From Paenibacillus xylanexedens (GTDB lineage: Bacteria; Bacillota; Bacilli; Paenibacillales; Paenibacillaceae): DNA of 64,000 nt. Both the position numbers and the translations under genes were made by a program. The stretch spans positions 1,550,001-1,614,000 of the forward strand of contig NZ_VEBF01000001.1 of the NCBI RefSeq assembly GCF_007676705.1, read 5' to 3'. Of this stretch, positions 1-8,228 are shown piece after piece. Below the pieces are notes generated by a model. That model was not told where the DNA came from and did not search any database. It was given only the letters and a program-made list of their open reading frames with translations. Each line of letters starts with the position of its first letter. Positions within the stretch are counted from its first letter, which is position 1.

Positions 1-401
1 GCGATCAAGGCTGCTTTCATCATCAGCAGCAGGACGCAGGCGATCACGCCCATCGCTCCTACACGGCTGTCCTTCATGATTTCCAGCATCCGCTCACGGG
101 TACGATAGCTGAGCAGTCCATCCGCCGTATCCATCCAGCCATCCAGATGAAGGCCTCCAGTGAGCCATACCCATAATGTTAAGGTTAATACGGCAGCGGG
201 AAAGGCGGGAAGTACCGCACCCGTTAAGGCCCCTGCGAGCCAAACGCATAGTCCAATCGCTGCACCCACCAGTGGATAATACACGACACTTTCCCGCAGT
301 AGCGGCGGGACGAAGTCAATCTGCGTTTTTACCGGAAATCGGGATAAAAATTGAAAAGCGGCCGCAGCCGCATGTTTACGTTGATGAGTGCGATCTGTCA
401 T
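1..401 (-). CDS. cobS: Cobalamin synthase CobS (adenosylcobinamide-GDP ribazoletransferase), 3' part outside window
   Basis: Joins adenosylcobinamide-GDP to alpha-ribazole (phosphate), the last assembly step of the cobalamin nucleotide loop, in the membrane. The first 133 codons are visible; the gene runs off the left edge. Reading from the ATG at 401, the protein has the conserved N-terminal FQFLSRFPV stretch, a hydrophobic segment (residues 42-64) and the CobS signature TGGLHLDGWMDTADG at residues 81-95. The start codon overlaps the cobU stop as ATGA, so the two are probably translationally coupled. It is the last visible gene of the btuF-btuC-btuD-cobT-cobU-cobS operon. The identification is firm; the remainder of the protein cannot be judged. 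Confidence 0.95.
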   Translation of the reverse strand, partial: MTDRTHQRKHAAAAAFQFLSRFPVKTQIDFVPPLLRESVVYYPLVGAAIGLCVWLAGALTGAVLPAFPAAVLTLTLWVWLTGGLHLDGWMDTADGLLSYRTRERMLEIMKDSRVGAMGVIACVLLLMMKAALI

Positions 402-958
402 AAACGATACTCCTTGCTTTTCAGCTCAATCGCAATGCCTACAGTCACCAGGAACACTTCACGGCATATGGCAGCGATTCGCTGATTCAATATGCCTGCC
501 AGATCCCGATATTTTCTGCCAAGCGCATACTCCGGGACAATACCGTCGCCCACTTCATTCGTGACAAGCACGAGCAGCCCCGGATACGACCTGATTGCTT
601 CTACCAGTGCATCCATGTGATCTTGCAAAACCTGCTCATCTTCGTGTTCATGTGCAAGCAAAACATTGGTCAACCAGAGCGTCAGACAATCGACCAGAAT
701 CGTCGGTGCAGAAGTACCCGTATGGTCTCCTCCCATGCGTGTAATGAGTGCCGGTAATGCGAGTGGTTCCTCCAACGTGTGCCATAGATAACCTGATGCC
801 TCGCGCTGATTCTGGTGCAGACTTATACGCTCGCGCATCTCATCATCATACGCCTGAGCCGTGGCCACATACCAAGCCTCCGAGGAACGCTGCATACAGA
901 GACGCTCGGCAAATGAACTTTTACCACTACGCGCCCCACCCGTCACCAACACACTCAT
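398..958 (-). CDS. cobU: Bifunctional adenosylcobinamide kinase / adenosylcobinamide-phosphate guanylyltransferase
   Basis: Phosphorylates adenosylcobinamide and then transfers GMP from GTP to make adenosylcobinamide-GDP, the substrate of CobS. The 186-residue length fits the family (about 180). A P-loop, GGARSGKS, lies at residues 7-14. The family motif VTNEVGDGIVPE is near residue 133, and the GRKYRDLAGILNQ helix follows it. The start overlaps the cobT stop (ATGA at 955-958) and the stop overlaps the cobS start in the same way. The gene is therefore embedded in a tightly packed operon for the lower loop of B12. Nothing is missing or unusual in the sequence. Confidence 0.96.
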   Translation of the reverse strand: MSVLVTGGARSGKSSFAERLCMQRSSEAWYVATAQAYDDEMRERISLHQNQREASGYLWHTLEEPLALPALITRMGGDHTGTSAPTILVDCLTLWLTNVLLAHEHEDEQVLQDHMDALVEAIRSYPGLLVLVTNEVGDGIVPEYALGRKYRDLAGILNQRIAAICREVFLVTVGIAIELKSKEYRL

Positions 959-2112
959 AGCGATACCTCTCCTTGAACCGTCGAAGCACCTGTAACATCA
1001 GTGTCCGCTACATCACCCTTGCGTGCACCCGTGTCGGCACCCGAAGCCTTATTCGTTCCATCGGATACTCCTGCACTTGCAAAAGTCGCCATCTCGTTCA
1101 AAAGTAGACAGGCTGCATCAATCAGATGAAGACTGAGCACACCTCCGGTTCCTTCACCCAGTCGCATATCCAGATCCAGCATCGGTTTCAGGTCGAGCTC
1201 GCGAAGCAGGGTTGCATGTCCACTTTCATGCGAGGTATGAGAAGCAATCATATAGGCTGTGCTCACGGGAGCAAGCTGTCTTGCAATCAAGGCAGCAGCA
1301 GTGGAGATGAATCCATCCACGACAACAGGACATCCGTTTGCAGCTGCAGCAAGAATGACACCCGTCAGTCCGGCAATCTCCAGGCCACCCACCTTGCAAA
1401 GTACGTCCAGTGCATCTTCCCTATTTGGGGAATTCACGCTAAGCGCCTGGCTAACCACGGCGGCTTTCCGCTGCAATCCCGCATCATCAATACCCGTTCC
1501 TCGCCCAACCGCTGAAGCTGGTGCGATCCCCGTTAATGCACACATCACCGCTGCACTTGCGGTTGTATTGCCAATCCCCATTTCCCCGGTAACGAACAAT
1601 TGTGTTCCCTTTGCCACCTCTGCCGATACGACGTCAACCCCTGCAAGAATGGCTTGAATCGCTTCGTCGCGAGTCATTGCGGCACCCTTTGCCATGTTGG
1701 CCGTACCTTTACGTACTTTGCGGGAAAGCAGGTCAGGATGTTCCAGATCGGCATTAACCCCGATATCCACACAGATTACATCGGCTCCAGCGTGACGGGC
1801 AAGCACATTAACTGCAGCCCCTCCAGCCAGGAAATTAAGGACCATCTGCGGCGTTACCTCAGCTGGGAAAGCACTGATACCTTCCGCCACCACGCCGTGA
1901 TCTGCGGCCATGATAATGACTGCTCTGCGATCCAAATGTGGACGAGCCTTGCCAGTGATTCCTGCAAGACGAATAACCAGCTGTTCCAGCTTACCCAGAC
2001 TGCCGGGTGGTTTCGTCAATGCATCCACATGTGCGGAGGCTTCCGCCGCAACTTCTTCATTAGGACCCACGATCCGACCCAGTAACTGTTCCAACACCTG
2101 TTCATTATTCAT
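955..2112 (-). CDS. cobT: Nicotinate-nucleotide--dimethylbenzimidazole phosphoribosyltransferase
   Basis: Makes alpha-ribazole phosphate from dimethylbenzimidazole and nicotinate mononucleotide, activating the lower ligand for CobS. The conserved DALTKPPGSLGKLE segment lies near residues 30-45, followed by the GDMGIGNTT-like motif (here GEMGIGNTTASAAV) and a C-terminal DLDMRLGEGTGG motif. I chose the ATG at 2112 because the protein then begins like its relatives. An in-frame ATG at 2157, directly after the btuD stop and with its own GAGAAGG, would add 15 residues. The C-terminal roughly 40 residues, after the conserved fold, are a low-complexity tail rich in Ala, Gly, Thr and Asp, which is unusual for CobT. 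Stop and cobU start overlap (ATGA). Confidence 0.93.
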   Translation of the reverse strand: MNNEQVLEQLLGRIVGPNEEVAAEASAHVDALTKPPGSLGKLEQLVIRLAGITGKARPHLDRRAVIIMAADHGVVAEGISAFPAEVTPQMVLNFLAGGAAVNVLARHAGADVICVDIGVNADLEHPDLLSRKVRKGTANMAKGAAMTRDEAIQAILAGVDVVSAEVAKGTQLFVTGEMGIGNTTASAAVMCALTGIAPASAVGRGTGIDDAGLQRKAAVVSQALSVNSPNREDALDVLCKVGGLEIAGLTGVILAAAANGCPVVVDGFISTAAALIARQLAPVSTAYMIASHTSHESGHATLLRELDLKPMLDLDMRLGEGTGGVLSLHLIDAACLLLNEMATFASAGVSDGTNKASGADTGARKGDVADTDVTGASTVQGEVSL

Positions 2113-2157
2113 ACAGCCAGCACTTCCTTCTTCAAAATATGGGTTGCCCCGCTTCAT

Positions 2158-2961
2158 TCATTCCTTCTCCCGCCGCAGCAAGAGCTGAGGTATTCCATTA
2201 TCAGGATGAATCACCATCGCAGGTTTCACGCGAAAGATGTCCTGAATAATGTCCTCGGTCATCAAGGTGTGGGGCGTTCCATTCCCCACCACTTTGCCTT
2301 CTCGCAGCGCCAGAATGTGATCGCAGAACTGCGCAGCCAGATTCAGATCATGCAGCACAGCCACAATCGTAATTCGGTTCTTTTGCCGCCACGTCGATAA
2401 TAACTCCATAAATTGCAATTGATATTTGATATCCAGAAACGTAGTAGGTTCATCCAGCAATAATAACCTGGGCTCCTGAGCCATGACCTTGGCAAGTGCC
2501 ACCCGCTGACGCTGTCCTCCACTAAGTGCATCCAATGGCCTTTCAGCCATATCCGTCAGTCCCAGCTCCTCCAGTACCCGGTCAACCACAGCCGCTCCAT
2601 CTGCTGATTCTCGCCCAAGCCAATTCTGGTATGGATAACGCCCCATCTCCACAACATCCCTCACAGGATAAGAAATTGCAGGCAAACCATCCTGTTGTAA
2701 CACAGCGATCATGCGTGACAGATCTTTCCGACTGAATGAGGCAATATCCCGGCCATCAATATGTATACTGCCTGCGCTTGACTGTTCCGTTCCGGCAAGG
2801 AGCTGGAGCAGGGTAGACTTGCCACTGCCGTTTGGACCGACGACACCCCACCAGTCCCCCTCCGTAACCTGCCAGTCTACCGCGTCCAGGGCTTGATGAC
2901 TGCCATACAATTTACCTGCCTCACTAACCGCGATCAGAGCTTCGCCCAAACCAGCACTCAT
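2158..2961 (-). CDS. btuD: Cobalamin (corrinoid) ABC transporter ATP-binding protein
   Basis: ATPase of a BtuCD-F type importer. At 267 residues it is the usual size for the FecE/BtuD family. Walker A is GPNGSGKST, the signature is LSGGQRQRVALAK, Walker B is LLLLDEPT, and the switch histidine lies in AVLHDLNLAAQFC. The start overlaps the btuC stop (ATGA). The sequence alone would also suit an iron-siderophore importer. The substrate call rests on the cobT-cobU-cobS genes downstream in the same operon and the B12 riboswitch upstream of btuF. Confidence 0.9.
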   Translation of the reverse strand: MSAGLGEALIAVSEAGKLYGSHQALDAVDWQVTEGDWWGVVGPNGSGKSTLLQLLAGTEQSSAGSIHIDGRDIASFSRKDLSRMIAVLQQDGLPAISYPVRDVVEMGRYPYQNWLGRESADGAAVVDRVLEELGLTDMAERPLDALSGGQRQRVALAKVMAQEPRLLLLDEPTTFLDIKYQLQFMELLSTWRQKNRITIVAVLHDLNLAAQFCDHILALREGKVVGNGTPHTLMTEDIIQDIFRVKPAMVIHPDNGIPQLLLRREKE

Positions 2962-4004
2962 GGCATCATCCCCTTCCGCAGTTTCTTATTCCGGTGTAGC
3001 AGATAAGCGAAGAATGGTGCACCTACAAATGCCGTCACCACACCGAGCGGAATTTCGGTCGGCGCCAGTAAGGATCGAGCAATTGTGTCTGCCCAGACCA
3101 TGAAGATGGCGCCGCCAATAGCAGACAGTGGGACCAGCAATCGATAGTCAGGCCCAACAAGCAACCGAAGAATATGCGGAATAACCAATCCAACGAATCC
3201 AATCACGCCGGATACGGAGACCGCTCCTGCGGTAAGCAGTGTTCCCACAGCAAGCACGGACAGCTTCAGCCGATCGACGCCAACCCCGATATGCGCAGCT
3301 TGACGTTCTCCGAGCGCCAGAACATTCAAGGAACGTGCCCGGCTCCAGAGAAAGATCAGGCCGAGCAGAAAATACGGGAAAAGGATGGCCGTATACGACC
3401 ACCCACGCAGAGCCAGACTTCCCATCGTCCAGTATATAATTTCATTAATGGTCTGTTTCGACATCGTCGACAGGAAGGAAACCACCGCTCCCAAGAAACT
3501 TTGCATCACTACACCAGCCAGAATCAGGCTGTGCGTTGGTATTTTGCGTCCTTCACGAGCCAGGGACATGACAAACCATAATGTTAATACACCCGTCAAA
3601 AACGCCACCAGTGGCAACGTCCAGATTCCGATCAGTGCATACTGCAATCCGAAGAAGATCAGAAAAGCTGCACCCACCGAAGCACCGGATGATACGCCCA
3701 GGGTGAACGGATCTGCCAGCGGGTTCCGAAGAACCCCCTGAAATCCCGCACCGGCAATCGCCAGCGATGCCCCCACGAGCACGGCAAGCAGTACACGTGG
3801 GAATCTGACTTTCCATATAATCTGTTCGGCTGCTGCACTCCAGTCCGGCGTGATCCAGTCTCCGATCCATGGCAAGTGATGAAGCAGAATACCTGCAATG
3901 TCACGAATAGGCAAGGAAACCGAACCGATACCCGTGCAGATGAGCACGGTTAACACAAGCAGTATGATTCCTGCCGATGCGTACACGGCCAGTTTTTTAC
4001 TCAT
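2958..4004 (-). CDS. btuC: Cobalamin ABC transporter permease (FecCD family)
   Basis: Membrane channel of the corrinoid importer, 348 residues with about ten hydrophobic segments as in BtuC and FecCD proteins. Family landmarks are the GASLAIAGAGFQGVLRNPLADP stretch around residues 80-100 (given here by its ends), the cytoplasmic GERQAAHIGV loop that contacts the ATPase, and GLVIPHILRLLVGPDYR near the C-terminus. It overlaps btuF upstream and btuD downstream, each by four bases (ATGA). As with btuD, a siderophore role cannot be excluded from sequence alone; genome context and the riboswitch favour B12. Confidence 0.9.
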   Translation of the reverse strand: MSKKLAVYASAGIILLVLTVLICTGIGSVSLPIRDIAGILLHHLPWIGDWITPDWSAAAEQIIWKVRFPRVLLAVLVGASLAIAGAGFQGVLRNPLADPFTLGVSSGASVGAAFLIFFGLQYALIGIWTLPLVAFLTGVLTLWFVMSLAREGRKIPTHSLILAGVVMQSFLGAVVSFLSTMSKQTINEIIYWTMGSLALRGWSYTAILFPYFLLGLIFLWSRARSLNVLALGERQAAHIGVGVDRLKLSVLAVGTLLTAGAVSVSGVIGFVGLVIPHILRLLVGPDYRLLVPLSAIGGAIFMVWADTIARSLLAPTEIPLGVVTAFVGAPFFAYLLHRNKKLRKGMMP

Positions 4005-4999
4005 TGGAACAGGTCAGGATAGATCGCTTTGGCTACTTCTTTCAGTCCTTCGGTTACACGAGGTCCTGGACGGCTGAGCAGGTTGGCATCAAGGCCAATG
4101 ACTGCATCGTTCTTCACAGCCGTGATTTGATCCCAGCCACTGCGAGCTTTAATGATCTGATCCAGTGTTTTGGAGTTTTCATCAATGACATCATTTGCAT
4201 ACAGAATCACATCCGGGTTGGAGGCAATCACATTTTCTTCATTGATCTGGTACCAGCCTTCTTTGTCCGAAGCAATATTGGTTCCGCCGGCTACCGTGAT
4301 CAGTTCGTCCATGAACTCACCTTTACCTACCGACCAACCTGGGGAGAACTCAACATATACATTTTTCTTCTCTTCCGGCTTAACTGCACTCACCGCTTCA
4401 GTTACATCCGTCACATCCTGTTTCATCTGTGTGATGATCTCCTGAGCTTTTTCTTGATGATCCGTGATTTTACCGAATGTTTCGATATTGTTCATTACAT
4501 CATCGATCGATTTTGGATCGGTTTTGAAAATGGTAATGCCCAGATCACGCAGTTTCTTCACTGCATCTTCGCTCATCGAGATACCTGTGAATACGATATC
4601 GGCTTCTGCGGCAATGATGGACTCTTCATTTGGCTTGGTTATGCCACCCATTTTCGCTTTGGTTGTTGCAGCTTCAGGATAATCATCATAGTCGGATACC
4701 CCTACAATCTGCTCGTCCAATCCAAGTGCGAATAACGTTTCGGTCTCAGCTGGAGACACGGATACGATTTTGGCCGGTGCCTTGTCAAATGTGAACGACT
4801 CACCTGTTGCATCGGTAATTGTAAGTGGATATTGTGTTTTGAGATCTGTCTGCGCCTGGCCTTGGGACTGCTCCTGTGCTGGCTGCTGTGAGGTACCTGT
4901 GCCCTCGTTCGTTGTTGCATTGCCACATCCGGCCAAAGCCAGTGCGAGTGCCGCTGCACTCAGCAGTGACGCTACGCTTTTCCAATTCTTGAAATTCAT
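4001..4999 (-). CDS. btuF: Cobalamin ABC transporter substrate-binding lipoprotein
   Basis: Captures corrinoids at the outer face of the membrane and feeds them to BtuC. I chose the ATG at 4999 because GGGGAG sits nine bases upstream. The protein then starts with a lipoprotein signal peptide ending in the lipobox LAGC. An in-frame ATG at 5044 would put 15 hydrophilic residues before the signal peptide. A Gln/Ser/Thr-rich linker follows the cysteine, then a periplasmic-binding-protein III fold: KIVSVSPAETETLFALGLDEQIVGVSDYDDYP is the characteristic region (quoted by its ends, KIVSVSP to YDDYP). It is the first gene after the B12 riboswitch, with repeat R1-A between the riboswitch terminator and this start. 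Confidence 0.9.
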   Translation of the reverse strand: MNFKNWKSVASLLSAAALALALAGCGNATTNEGTGTSQQPAQEQSQGQAQTDLKTQYPLTITDATGESFTFDKAPAKIVSVSPAETETLFALGLDEQIVGVSDYDDYPEAATTKAKMGGITKPNEESIIAAEADIVFTGISMSEDAVKKLRDLGITIFKTDPKSIDDVMNNIETFGKITDHQEKAQEIITQMKQDVTDVTEAVSAVKPEEKKNVYVEFSPGWSVGKGEFMDELITVAGGTNIASDKEGWYQINEENVIASNPDVILYANDVIDENSKTLDQIIKARSGWDQITAVKNDAVIGLDANLLSRPGPRVTEGLKEVAKAIYPDLFQ

Positions 5000-5101
5000 T
5001 CTGTTATTCTCCCCTTCTCTATTTGTACTATTTTCTTGCATCATGCTTGAACTCTTACTACCCTTGCCTTGGTGTTCCTCTATAAGGTTTGAACTGCAAT
5101 A

Positions 5102-5288
5102 TTTACACGCTAACGGAGAGTGCAGAACCGATCTGAAGAAACGAAGTGTTCGCCTAAAGCTTTCTACAAGAAAGCTTCATCGGAAGCATACGCTATCACC
5201 GGATTTTCCCTTTCAAAAAGGGAATCAAAAAATCTGGGGATAACAGCGATCGGAAGATGGTACTGCAATCGGAGTGACCTCGTGTAAA
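5102..5288 (+). repeat. Dispersed intergenic element R1, copy A
   Basis: A 187-bp element bounded by an 8-bp inverted repeat, TTTACACG at 5102-5109 and CGTGTAAA at 5281-5288. Shared internal blocks are AACGGAGA near the left end, an AAAGCTTTCT/AGAAAGCTT hairpin, a CCGGATTTTCCC block and GGGGATAACAGCGATCGGAA near the right end. The same order is found at 10626-10778, on the other strand at 23849-24014 and 37058-37244, and partly at 37265-37378. There is no coding capacity. The copy sits between the B12 riboswitch terminator and btuF, in the leader of the btu-cob operon. It looks like a MITE or a structured repeat; I cannot name a published family. Confidence 0.8.
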
Positions 5289-5314
5289 AGTTCGGTTCAT
5301 CTTACATGAACAAT

Positions 5315-5349
5315 AAAAAATCCCCAATCCTTACGTCAGGATCAGGGAT
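5315..5349 (-). terminator. Intrinsic terminator of the cobalamin riboswitch
   Basis: On the minus strand a 12-bp stem (5338-5349 with 5320-5331, two G-U pairs) closes a six-base loop and runs directly into six U residues. It lies downstream of the B12 aptamer and upstream of btuF, the expected position for the expression platform that stops transcription when adenosylcobalamin is bound. Confidence 0.85.
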
Positions 5350-5389
5350 GACGTCTCGCATATGGCGATCTGTACATGTCCAACGTATT

Positions 5390-5640
5390 GTTGTGCATGC
5401 ACATAGAACTGCCCGAAACGCTGTCCTTTCCTCGAAGGAACACCGGTTTGAACGTCCAGGGCAGGTAACCTGACTTACAGGAATTGTTCCTGATTTACAG
5501 TGGCGGGACCGTGCCGGACTTACACCGGCTTCCCTATTTCACCCGCATGCCATCCATGACTATATAGAGCCATAAACCATTACTGCACGCACGCGGGACC
5601 CTTGGTCGCTGATATGGATTAACCATTCAAGTGAGCAATC
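5390..5640 (-). promoter_or_regulatory. Cobalamin (adenosylcobalamin) riboswitch
   Basis: Minus-strand leader RNA with the B12 box core GCCACTG at 5498-5504. It is preceded by the conserved core AGGGAAGCCGGTG, then AAGTCCGGCACGG and the CCCGCCACTGTAA stretch. The order and spacing match the cobalamin riboswitch family. It lies 390 bases upstream of btuF, and a terminator follows at 5315-5349. It should turn off corrinoid uptake and loop assembly when adenosylcobalamin is plentiful. The outer boundaries are approximate. Confidence 0.95.
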
Positions 5641-5728
5641 TGCATTCATATGCAGGCATTATTGCCTGTCACACGAAACTACAGTACTGTCACACTTCTG
5701 TTGTGATTATAGGTTATATTGCACATCC

Positions 5729-6391
5729 TTACAACCCGATTCCCGGAAAAGCCACCCTCGTGCCAACCCACTGATCTCCATGTTGTTCCAGCCGTACCTG
5801 TATCGCTTGCCCGGGAATCACCTGTGTATCCCAGAATCCCAGATTGGCAATGAGACGAGATAATGCATACCGGATTACACCGCCGTGAGTAACAACAATG
5901 ATCGTTGGCACTCCACCCTCACGAGAGAGCATGGACGGAGAATACGACCATATGCACTCCTGCAGAAATGAATCGATGCGCGCAGTAAATGCCTGCCATG
6001 ACTCCCCTTCGGGCGGGGTGACGCCCTGTGGAGTATCGATCCAATCCCGGTACTGTGGGTTGTCCTTGAGTTGATCGTACGTTAATCCTTCCCATTGACC
6101 AAAATCAACCTCTCGCAGGCGCGGGTCCAGCTTGACCTGCTCCATTGGATAAGGCCTGATCTGTGCAAGCGTCTGCTGACAACGGAGCAGATCACTGCAA
6201 TATACCGTATCCCACGAGACGTTGCTTAATTGCTCGCGTAGCGAAGCCAGTTCTCTTTCTGCATCAGGCAGCAAAGCGATATCGGTATGCCCCAGATATC
6301 TTTTTTCCACATTCCACGCGGTTGTGCCATGACGTATAAACAGAATATTTTTCCGCTGCTGTGATCCATTCTGTCCTACAATTACTTCCAT
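5729..6391 (-). CDS. cobC: Histidine phosphatase family protein, probable alpha-ribazole phosphatase CobC
   Basis: Probably removes the phosphate from alpha-ribazole 5'-phosphate (or from adenosylcobalamin phosphate). It has the phosphoglycerate-mutase-like catalytic motif FIRHGTTAWN near residue 20 and the second catalytic histidine in VVTHGGVIRY. I chose the ATG at 6391: GGAGGT lies eight bases before it, and the start overlaps the cbiB stop by ten bases. A start at 6439 would add 16 residues from inside cbiB. It closes the cobD-cbiZ-cbiB-cobC block. The phosphatase family is certain; the B12 substrate is inferred from the neighbours. Confidence 0.85.
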   Translation of the reverse strand: MEVIVGQNGSQQRKNILFIRHGTTAWNVEKRYLGHTDIALLPDAERELASLREQLSNVSWDTVYCSDLLRCQQTLAQIRPYPMEQVKLDPRLREVDFGQWEGLTYDQLKDNPQYRDWIDTPQGVTPPEGESWQAFTARIDSFLQECIWSYSPSMLSREGGVPTIIVVTHGGVIRYALSRLIANLGFWDTQVIPGQAIQVRLEQHGDQWVGTRVAFPGIGL

Positions 6392-7410
6392 AGCAACGTA
6401 CCTCCAGCAAGCCATATTCCCAGCGTCACCAATGTACACAGAACTACAAAAGAACCCGCCGACCAGAACATGAGACGTGTCGTTCGCACAATATCCTCTG
6501 CTGCCATAGGACGTGTTGCCTCACCCATATAGGCACGAAAAGAAGCTACGCCATGGTACACGTTGTGTCCCCCGAGTCTGATCCCCAGTGCTCCGGCCAC
6601 AGCCGATTCGGGAAAACCACTATTCGGACTTGGATGCAATCTGGCATCCCGGGTCACCATACGTGCTGCGCCTTTGGCATCCAGTTTCATGACCCATGCA
6701 CCCACGATCAGCAGGATGGCGGTGAGCCGTGCGGGAATCCAGTTTGCCCAATCATCCAGACGGGCGGAAGCCCAGCCGAGATGCAGATACTTCTCATTTT
6801 TATAACCAACCATGGAATCCAATGTATTCACGGCACGATAGGCCATCGCAAGTGGAGCGCCACCAATTAACGCATAGAACAAAGGGGACACGATGGCGTC
6901 CACAATATTCTCGGCTACCGTCTCCACCGTTCCTCGCACGACCTCCGGTTCATCCAGATGAGCTGTATCACGTCCAACAATCATGCCAAGTGAACGTCTT
7001 GCAGCAGGCCAATCCTTCTGAATCAGATGGCGATACACCTCCATGCCTGCATCCTTCAAGCCTTTGGAAGCAATCGTCGTCGCAATAAGCACGATTTCAG
7101 CCACTACCGCTACGACAGGATGAATGAGACCCAGCACATATACGAATGCCCAAGTGATTATAAACGCCCCACCCGCAATCAGCAGTGGAAATAATAGACC
7201 GGCTCTCTTCAGCCCGGAATCTGTGCTCACACGGGAACGAATGCTACGCTCTAGCGCAGAGATCGCTTTCCCCATGCCGATCACCGGATGAGGAATCCAG
7301 CGTGGATCACCGATGCATCGATCAAGTATGTATGCCCCTATCATAATCCAGGCACCCGCCATTCCCGTCCAGAACGGCCAGGAGACCAGTTGCCCTATCT
7401 GTAATATCAT
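6382..7410 (-). CDS. cbiB: Adenosylcobinamide-phosphate synthase (CbiB/CobD)
   Basis: Attaches aminopropanol phosphate to adenosylcobyric acid. This integral membrane protein of about 342 residues carries family marks DRCIGDPRWIPHPV near the N-terminus, GRDTAHLDEPEVVRGTVETVAENIVD in the middle (given by its ends, GRDT to NIVD), and ARLHPSPNSGFPESAVAGAL. The ATG at 7410 overlaps the cbiZ stop (ATGA). It is preceded by AGAGGAA, so it is preferred over the in-frame codon at 7434. The reaction needs the aminopropanol phosphate made by CobD, encoded two genes upstream in the same operon. Confidence 0.93.
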   Translation of the reverse strand: MILQIGQLVSWPFWTGMAGAWIMIGAYILDRCIGDPRWIPHPVIGMGKAISALERSIRSRVSTDSGLKRAGLLFPLLIAGGAFIITWAFVYVLGLIHPVVAVVAEIVLIATTIASKGLKDAGMEVYRHLIQKDWPAARRSLGMIVGRDTAHLDEPEVVRGTVETVAENIVDAIVSPLFYALIGGAPLAMAYRAVNTLDSMVGYKNEKYLHLGWASARLDDWANWIPARLTAILLIVGAWVMKLDAKGAARMVTRDARLHPSPNSGFPESAVAGALGIRLGGHNVYHGVASFRAYMGEATRPMAAEDIVRTTRLMFWSAGSFVVLCTLVTLGIWLAGGTLLWK

Positions 7411-8228
7411 TTTACCCTGTTCCTCTCTTTCCACTGCTGTCCCGCTTGCAGGCTTTCCATGATCGTGTCATACACCAACCTGCCAATGGTCGCACCAATA
7501 ACCGTCGCCGTTCCTGTGTAAGCAATTAGCGGCTTATGCTCGTCCACCTGACTCACCGCAAGTACAATAGCATCCGTTGTCGTTCCTGTGGCCAGCAGCC
7601 CGTTCTCCGAGTCCGCAACACCGTAATCAGCCAGCGCCGCTGCTTTGGCTTCCACCGCAGTCTGGACGGCATTCACCATGGCTCCAGATGTCATGCGTCC
7701 GTTCAACCATAACATGACGTTAATCGTGCCCGGGACGTAAGGTTTCATGATTTGAGATTGGGTTGTTGATTTTAAAGGTCTTACAGCAACAGTCTCGTTT
7801 CCCTCCGTATCAAATACGGTTCTTACGGAACCTGCCCGCGCAGCATTGGACACCCCGGCTGTTGTACAACACAGAATTCCGAATTCCTCACTGGCGTATT
7901 CCTGAATGGAGGTATGCTCCAGTCTAACCGCAGTCAACAGTCCCGCACATTGATCAAGCTGCTCCTGCCATTCATTCAGAGAACGTTCGATATCGCGAGG
8001 AGGATCATCACAGCGATAATGCCGATCCACATAGATGTTAAATATCCGATCCAGTTCGAGCATCCCGCCGCCATACACCGCACTGGAAAGCGCACTTGCA
8101 ACAGAAGGACTTGCAGCTCTGATATGTTGATCATGTGCAGTAATCTTCAGCCCGGGCCACGAAGAGGAACGATATTCGTTCTCGTCTGCCTGTGCATTCT
8201 TGTAGTAATTATAAAACGCCAGTGTCAT
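7407..8228 (-). CDS. cbiZ: Adenosylcobinamide amidohydrolase CbiZ
   Basis: Cleaves the aminopropanol side chain from adenosylcobinamide to give adenosylcobyric acid, allowing salvage of incomplete or foreign corrinoids. The protein of about 273 residues has the CbiZ-typical segments AGVSNAARAG, GTINVMLWLNG, and ATGTTTDAIVLA near the C-terminus. The ATG at 8228, eight bases after GGGGG, gives a 20-base overlap with the end of cobD. CbiZ next to CbiB means the cell can strip cobinamide and rebuild it from cobyric acid with its own side chain. Confidence 0.88.
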   Translation of the reverse strand: MTLAFYNYYKNAQADENEYRSSSWPGLKITAHDQHIRAASPSVASALSSAVYGGGMLELDRIFNIYVDRHYRCDDPPRDIERSLNEWQEQLDQCAGLLTAVRLEHTSIQEYASEEFGILCCTTAGVSNAARAGSVRTVFDTEGNETVAVRPLKSTTQSQIMKPYVPGTINVMLWLNGRMTSGAMVNAVQTAVEAKAAALADYGVADSENGLLATGTTTDAIVLAVSQVDEHKPLIAYTGTATVIGATIGRLVYDTIMESLQAGQQWKERNRVK

